Part shown: positions 33,556 through 37,786 of the stretch, piece after piece
How the letters are laid out: every line of letters begins with the position of its first letter
Position numbering within the stretch: the first letter of the stretch is position 1
Assembly: GCA_013042475.1 (NCBI GenBank)
Contig: JABDQA010000038.1
Coordinates: 1 to 37,786, forward strand
Source of the DNA: Desulfofustis sp.
GTDB lineage: Bacteria; Desulfobacterota; Desulfobulbia; Desulfobulbales; Desulfocapsaceae
DNA: 37,786 bases
Reading direction: 5' to 3'
Translations under genes and position numbers: made by a program
The notes under the pieces: model-generated
What the model saw: the letters and a program-made list of their open reading frames with translations, nothing else
Told to the model about the DNA's origin: nothing
Database searches by the model: none

Positions 33556-33586
33556 GTGAAGCTTTTCACTGGTGAAAAGCGATCAC
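33556..33586. terminator. Long hairpin downstream of the YycJ-type gene
   Basis: GCTTTTCAC (33561-33569) pairs perfectly with GTGAAAAGC (33572-33580); outer GTGA (33556-33559) and TCAC (33583-33586) extend it. The loop is only two bases and no T-run follows, so termination is uncertain. It could be the edge of a lost element. Confidence 0.4.
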
Positions 33587-33589
33587 AAA

Positions 33590-33877
33590 CTAAGCATCAG
33601 TGATGGGACAGTATAGGTATTGTGTCCCCTGTTCAAGCGGGTGGGGATTCCTGCACAAGGCGATTTCATCACAATGGGCGTAGAACTGGGCTCCGCCAAA
33701 CATTGAGTTGTTGCCGCAGTGGTCGTCATGCAGGTGGGTGTTGATCACGATATGTATATCTTCGGGCTGCAGGCCGGCCTCTGCGAGACAGTCGACAATG
33801 GATTTCGGCTCCAGCCCGGCCTCTTCGAAAAAGCCCGCCGGCGTCATCGGTGCTCTCTGAGCAGTCATCGGCGACAC
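33590..33877 (-). pseudogene. Truncated metallo-beta-lactamase-fold hydrolase fragment
   Basis: A 95-codon remnant containing the core of an MBL-fold enzyme: GLEPKSIVDCLAEAGLQPEDI, the metal motif THLHDDHCGNN and a QFYAH stretch. Intact members are about 230-280 aa. The N-terminal strands that precede the metal motif and the C-terminal half with the later metal His/Asp residues are missing at both ends. It is not closely similar to the YycJ-type protein 160 bp away; it looks like a different, lactonase-like subfamily. It is probably a dead fragment left by deletion. Confidence 0.7.
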
Positions 33878-33914
33878 TTGAAACTAGGCAGGCCTCCCTC
33901 AACACATTTTTGCT

Positions 33915-34574
33915 TTACCCGCCAAGAATCTCTTGGCGCAGGGTGTCGAGCCCTACTTTATCTATGACTCTACCGAGTCGCGACCGGTTGCCGCTATCTT
34001 TACAATAGAGGACAATTTTTTCGATGATCTCTTCCGCTTCTTGGGTGGAGGCATCTTCCACCAGCACGTCGGCAAGACGCGGATTAATCCCGCCGTTGCC
34101 GCCGACCAACACCGTCCAACCATTGTCGGTGCCGTACAGGGAGATGTCTTTGATACAGTTCTCGGCACATTGAATGCGGCAGCCGCTCACGGCCATCTTC
34201 ATTTTCGAGGGGACTTTCATGCCATGATAAGTCTCGTCAAGCTTCATGCCCATTGCCATGCTGTCCTGCTTGGCCAGCCGACAGAACTGAGTTCCGGGGC
34301 AAACTTTGACGCTGCGTACGCAAAGTCCGACAGCATGGCCTAGTCCAGATTCCAGCTCCTCCCAGATCGGGTCCACCTGTTCCTCTTTGATGCCGAGAAA
34401 GGCAAACCGGCAGGCGCTGGTCAACTTCATGCAGGGAATCTCGTATTTTCTGGCCACGGCGGCGTACCTCTCGAGAATTTCAGGGGTAACGATGCCGCAG
34501 GCGAGATGCGGGGCGATGGCGTAGCTTTCTTTGTCACGCTGGAGGATGACTCCTTTTTCTCCATCTTTCAACAT
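33915..34574 (-). CDS. Assimilatory-type low-molecular-weight sulfite reductase (siroheme [4Fe-4S])
   Basis: A 219-aa protein matching the small single-subunit siroheme enzyme of sulfate reducers, which reduces sulfite to sulfide in six-electron steps. The siroheme-[4Fe-4S] ligands are Cys92 and Cys98 (CPGTQFC, C-x5-C), and Cys132 and Cys136 (GCRIQC, C-x3-C). LTSACRFAFLGI in the N-terminal half and GGNGGINPRLADVL later are family features. Length equals the about 218-aa Desulfovibrio form. Its in vivo role (assimilation, or nitrite detoxification) is unsettled in the family. It is divergent from the EamA gene by 247 bp and stands alone. Confidence 0.88.
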   Translation of the reverse strand: MLKDGEKGVILQRDKESYAIAPHLACGIVTPEILERYAAVARKYEIPCMKLTSACRFAFLGIKEEQVDPIWEELESGLGHAVGLCVRSVKVCPGTQFCRLAKQDSMAMGMKLDETYHGMKVPSKMKMAVSGCRIQCAENCIKDISLYGTDNGWTVLVGGNGGINPRLADVLVEDASTQEAEEIIEKIVLYCKDSGNRSRLGRVIDKVGLDTLRQEILGG

Positions 34575-34821
34575 AGCTATGTTTCCATTATTGAAAAGGT
34601 TAATCTATATCATTTCGGTTTTGCTCCAGTAGCAATTAAGAAACTAAAATAATGACAGAAAATATGCAACAGGAAGTGGACCGGGGGTTGATATGGTTAA
34701 ATATAATCTGCTGTTCCGCGGTTTTGTGACGTCTTACTTTTACTTAGGCGGTGGACAGTGATTAAATAAAAGGAGCCGGTAGTTTCCCATCTCGGATAAA
34801 CCACTGTATTGGCACCTGCTT

Positions 34822-35670
34822 ATGTCGCCTCAAGTAATTGCCATAGTACTCTTTGCCGCCCTGCTTCACGCCGGTTGGAATTTTCTGGTGAAGCGCTCGG
34901 ATGATGCCTATCAGGGCATGTGCGCGGTGGTTCTTGGCCGCGTTCCCTATGGATTGGCAGTACTCTTAGTGTACCCTTCAGTTGCCGCTTCTTCCTACTT
35001 ATATGTGGTGATCGGGGCCCTGCTCCATGTCGGCTATCAGCTATTTCTGCAGCACTCCTATCGCTTCGGCGATCTCAGTCAAGTCTATCCCATGGCCCGC
35101 GGCAGCGCACCATTGATCGTGGCTCTGGTATCTGTTTCTTTATTGAACGTCAGTTATGATGACTTTCAAGTTGCGGCCCTTGCGTTCATTGTTGCCGGAC
35201 TCATAAGTTTGGCGTGGCGAGGCTTCTCCCCGGGTGCTGAAAACCGTTACAGAGCGGCTATCCTGGCTATTGGTGCGGGTATCTTTATTGCCTCCTATAC
35301 GTTGATCGACGGTCTCGGCGCCCGAATCGCCGGCACTGCACTGGGCTACTATGGGAGTGTCACGGTACTTAACGCGCTCATTTACGGTGTTGCAATCAAC
35401 AGGCTCAGGCCAGGATTGGTCAGCCGAGTCATCAAACATCACTGGCTTCAATCACTGGCCAGCGGGGGGGCCTCCTTCAGCGCCTATGCGCTTGTCGTCT
35501 GGGCCTTTACCAGGGAACCCATCGCTCTGGTCGCCTCGCTCAGGGAAACTTCCATTCTCTTTTCGGTACTGCTCGGCGCGGGGTTGTTAAAGGAGCGTCT
35601 GACGGTGGTTAAGGCTCTGGCCATTGTCTCCACGGTGACCGGTGTGGTGCTGCTCAGGGTGGGAGGGTAA
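34822..35670 (+). CDS. EamA/DMT-family transporter
   Basis: A 282-aa inner-membrane protein with about ten hydrophobic helices and two EamA-type halves. The N-terminal half has HAGWNFLVKRSDD, and the C-terminal half ends with RETSILFSVLLGAGLLKERLTVVKALAI, typical of drug/metabolite exporters. The substrate cannot be told. The ATG at 34822 has no good SD nearby; GGAGCC is about 45 bases upstream. The gene converges on moaD-like with a 28-bp gap. Confidence 0.88.
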   Translation: MSPQVIAIVLFAALLHAGWNFLVKRSDDAYQGMCAVVLGRVPYGLAVLLVYPSVAASSYLYVVIGALLHVGYQLFLQHSYRFGDLSQVYPMARGSAPLIVALVSVSLLNVSYDDFQVAALAFIVAGLISLAWRGFSPGAENRYRAAILAIGAGIFIASYTLIDGLGARIAGTALGYYGSVTVLNALIYGVAINRLRPGLVSRVIKHHWLQSLASGGASFSAYALVVWAFTREPIALVASLRETSILFSVLLGAGLLKERLTVVKALAIVSTVTGVVLLRVGG

Positions 35671-35698
35671 AAAGCTTAACGGTGCAGACGGCACAAAA

Positions 35699-35923
35699 TT
35701 AACCGCCACCGATAAAGGGTAGAAAGGTGATCCGGTCGCCCGCATGAAGGCGCTGATCAAAAGATGCTTCTCTACCGTTCACGTAGATTGATTCAACCTG
35801 CTCTCTATCGATCACCAGCTTATCCAGTAAACTCTGAACTGTGGCAGAATCTGCCAGGGTAACGGCGCTTTTGCTGAATCTGTTCTCACGCAGCGGGGGG
35901 AACAAAGTGACGTCAACGTTCAT
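35699..35923 (-). CDS. MoaD/ThiS-family small sulfur carrier
   Basis: A 74-aa ubiquitin-fold protein: NVDVTLFPPLRENRF, then SIYVNGREASFDQRLHAGDRITFLPFIGGG. The C-terminal Gly-Gly needed for adenylation and thiocarboxylate formation is present (three Gly at the end). It could serve molybdopterin synthase (MoaD), thiazole synthesis (ThiS) or another sulfur pathway. No MoaE, ThiG or MoeB partner is in the window. It lies 61 bp after the aldehyde dehydrogenase on the same strand and could share its transcript. Confidence 0.82.
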   Translation of the reverse strand: MNVDVTLFPPLRENRFSKSAVTLADSATVQSLLDKLVIDREQVESIYVNGREASFDQRLHAGDRITFLPFIGGG

Positions 35924-35984
35924 CGGTATGCTGAATTACTTAGGAAAAGTCACCACTAGCCTGACGTTCATGGAAAAGCGCAGC

Positions 35985-37415
35985 CTAGGTGATGCCGGCT
36001 ATGGAGATATGTTTGGTTTCCAGGTAGGCATCGATACCTTCGCTGCCCAGCTCCCGGCCCCAGCCGCTCTGCTTGAAGCCGCCGAACGGACAGTTGCTGG
36101 TCGGCGGAACCGGATCGTTGATGCCCACGGTGCCCGCCTCGAGCGTTTCGGCAACTCGAAAGGCCCGATTCAAATCAGTGGTGAAGGCATAGGCGGCTAG
36201 ACCAAACTCGGTATCGTTGGCCGTTTTAAGGACCTGCTCTTCATTCTGGAATCGATACAGGGCTGCGATCGGAGCAAAAATCTCCTGCTGGTGGCAGCGG
36301 ACGTGTTCGGGCACCTCGGTCAGAAGGGTCGGGGCGAGAAAATTACCTTCTTCACCGAATCGGGAACCGCCGGCCAACACCTGCGCTCCCGCCTCGACCG
36401 CCTCGTCAATGAAACTGGTTGCGGTGGACAGGGCGCGCTCATCGATCAGCGGGCCGACGTCGACACCATCGCCGAGACCGTCGCCCACCTTGAGTCCTTT
36501 GATCCTGTCGCTCAGGGTAACGACGAGCCGGTCGTAGATGCCCTCCTGGATGTAAATTCTATTGGCGGCGATGCAAGATTGCCCGTTATTGCGAAATTTG
36601 GTAATCAGGATACCCTCGACCGCCTGATCCAGGTCGGCATCGTCAAAAACGATCACCGGGGCGTTGCCGCCTAACTCCAGAGAGAGTTCGGTGCAAGTCT
36701 GCGCGGCTCCCTGGATCAGAGAGCGGCCGACCTCGGTGGAGCCGGTAAAGCTGATCTTTCGACAGAAAGGGTTTTCCAGCAACTCTCTACCGATCTCAGA
36801 AGCTGAACCCGCCACCAGTTGAAAAACGGACTTGGGCAGACCGACCGCGTCGATGCAGCGGGCCAGTTCGCAGGCCGACAGCGGTGTGGCGCTGGCAGGT
36901 TTGAGGATGACCGTGCAGCCCGCCGCCAGGGCCGGTGCGATTTTACGTATGGCCAGGACCAGCGGGAAATTCCAGGGCGCAATCGCCCCGACCACTCCCA
37001 CTGGCTGGCGGATAACCAAGTTGCGCTTGCCTTCGGCTTGCGGGGGCACCACCCGGCCGTAGGCCCGACGCCCCTCTTCAGCAAACCAGAGCAGATGATC
37101 GATGGACATGGCAACCTCGCCACGGGCCTGGGCAAGCGGCTTGCCGTTCTCCATGGTGATGAGTGTGGCGAACTGTTCTGCTCGGGATTTCATCTCGGCT
37201 GCGATTGCGCGCAGATAATCACCGCGGGCCAGTGCACTGGTCGCCTTCCAGGATTCAAAGGCGACGGCGGCGTCTGCTATTGCCCGGTTCACCCCGTTCC
37301 GGTCGACCGTTGCCACTTGAGCAAAGGCCTGGCCGTCAGATGGGTTGGTGACGATGAGTTTTTTTTTACTGTCGCGCCACTCGCCATTGAGCAGCAGTTT
37401 GTAACTGTCCATCAT
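35985..37415 (-). CDS. gabD: Succinate-semialdehyde dehydrogenase (NAD(P)+)
   Basis: A 476-aa aldehyde dehydrogenase of the GabD type, oxidising succinate semialdehyde to succinate. Active-site residues: Asn149 (PWNFP), Lys172 (LKPAS), Glu247 (LELGG) and Cys281 (NNGQSCIAANR). FTGSTEVGR and the C-terminal PFGGFKQSGWGRELG are also family features. The strict substrate is inferred; other short-chain or dicarboxylic semialdehydes are possible. AAAGGAG lies five bases before ATG. Downstream of a TRAP transporter gene on the same strand, it may act on an imported organic acid's breakdown product. Confidence 0.9.
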   Translation of the reverse strand: MMDSYKLLLNGEWRDSKKKLIVTNPSDGQAFAQVATVDRNGVNRAIADAAVAFESWKATSALARGDYLRAIAAEMKSRAEQFATLITMENGKPLAQARGEVAMSIDHLLWFAEEGRRAYGRVVPPQAEGKRNLVIRQPVGVVGAIAPWNFPLVLAIRKIAPALAAGCTVILKPASATPLSACELARCIDAVGLPKSVFQLVAGSASEIGRELLENPFCRKISFTGSTEVGRSLIQGAAQTCTELSLELGGNAPVIVFDDADLDQAVEGILITKFRNNGQSCIAANRIYIQEGIYDRLVVTLSDRIKGLKVGDGLGDGVDVGPLIDERALSTATSFIDEAVEAGAQVLAGGSRFGEEGNFLAPTLLTEVPEHVRCHQQEIFAPIAALYRFQNEEQVLKTANDTEFGLAAYAFTTDLNRAFRVAETLEAGTVGINDPVPPTSNCPFGGFKQSGWGRELGSEGIDAYLETKHISIAGIT

Positions 37416-37470
37416 TGATACTCCTTTGAGGTTTGTCCGAAAATTGATTCAGACAACACAGTAAACACTC

Positions 37471-37786
37471 TCAGAGCAGCCACAACGACAGCGCCGGAAC
37501 AAAAGCCAAAATCAGCACAACAATAAGCATGGTAAACACGAAGGTGACTGCGTACCTTGAAATTTCCATCACCGATACACCCGTGACTCCCGACACAACG
37601 AAAAGATTAAGCCCCAGCGGCGGGGTGATAAATCCGATGCCTAGTGCGGTAATCATGAAGATACAGAAATGGATTTCATGCATCCCTATCTCGAGCGCCA
37701 GCGGAAGGAGCAGGGGAGAGAGTATAACGATGTTCGGAGTGGTTTCCATAACGCACCCGGCGACCATCAGGATAGCCAGCATCAGG
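37471..37786 (-). CDS. dctM: TRAP transporter large permease (DctM), C-terminal part
   Basis: The frame is open to the end of the window, so only the last 105 residues are seen. ETTPNIVILSPLLLPLALEIGMHEIHFCIFM and ITPPLGLNLFVVSGVTG are typical of the C-terminal helices of the 12-helix DctM subunit, which imports organic acids using a sodium gradient and a periplasmic binding protein. It ends 55 bp before gabD, suggesting one operon for uptake and oxidation of a C4-type substrate. The small permease and binding protein would lie further on. Confidence 0.9.
   Translation of the reverse strand, partial: LMLAILMVAGCVMETTPNIVILSPLLLPLALEIGMHEIHFCIFMITALGIGFITPPLGLNLFVVSGVTGVSVMEISRYAVTFVFTMLIVVLILAFVPALSLWLL

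Noticed and set aside
34680-34710. Promoter TTGATA...TATAAT before the EamA gene
   Set aside because: The two hexamers are only 8 bp apart, far too close for a sigma70 promoter.

Overview
The window looks like chromosomal DNA of a Gram-negative, anaerobic, probably sulfate-reducing member of the Desulfobacterota, near the Desulfobulbales. Four things suggest this: a low-molecular-weight assimilatory-type sulfite reductase, a three-gene archaeal-type glutamate synthase with many Fe-S motifs, LpxC with tandem TatA proteins, and a C-terminally truncated TRAP permease. The lineage is inferred from gene content; no taxonomic marker was compared.

Left part (1-8.9 kb) is mixed accessory DNA. It holds the end of an O6-alkylguanine-DNA methyltransferase, a Tat-exported aldo/keto reductase with two C-terminal [4Fe-4S] motifs, a DUF6599-like exported protein, and an AT-rich gene joining a beta-rich exported region to a DUF4329 (JAMM-like) domain. 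These are followed by a probable decayed small membrane gene, a short 'core' MetE, an unrecognised polytopic membrane protein, and an unusual fusion of a two-component receiver domain to LpxC.

Middle part (8.9-21.6 kb, all minus strand) holds the glutamate synthase operon (glutaminase, FMN synthase and GXGXG-GltD fusion subunits) behind a good sigma70-like promoter. Two tandem tatA genes follow with their own promoter. Next comes a likely operon topB-rsfS-thrC-punA-mtaD, in which the last two genes could salvage methylthioadenosine through methylthioinosine.

Right-middle part (21.7-33.4 kb, all plus strand) is the conserved translation/RNA cluster: tRNA-Gly(CCC), terminator, rimP-nusA-ylxR-infB-rbfA-nrnA-truB-rpsO-pnp-dut, and a YycJ-type metallo-beta-lactamase-fold hydrolase. 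The 456-bp rpsO-pnp spacer is full of hairpins and carries one copy of a dispersed repeat.

Right end (33.4-37.8 kb) holds a truncated metallo-hydrolase fragment, the siroheme sulfite reductase, an EamA transporter, a MoaD/ThiS-like carrier, a succinate-semialdehyde dehydrogenase and the end of a TRAP transporter large permease.

The most interesting signals are the receiver-LpxC fusion, a three-copy intergenic repeat about 110-130 bp long whose internal stem is kept with paired base changes, and the barrel-like/DUF4329 protein. No CRISPR array, complete insertion sequence or prophage was seen.
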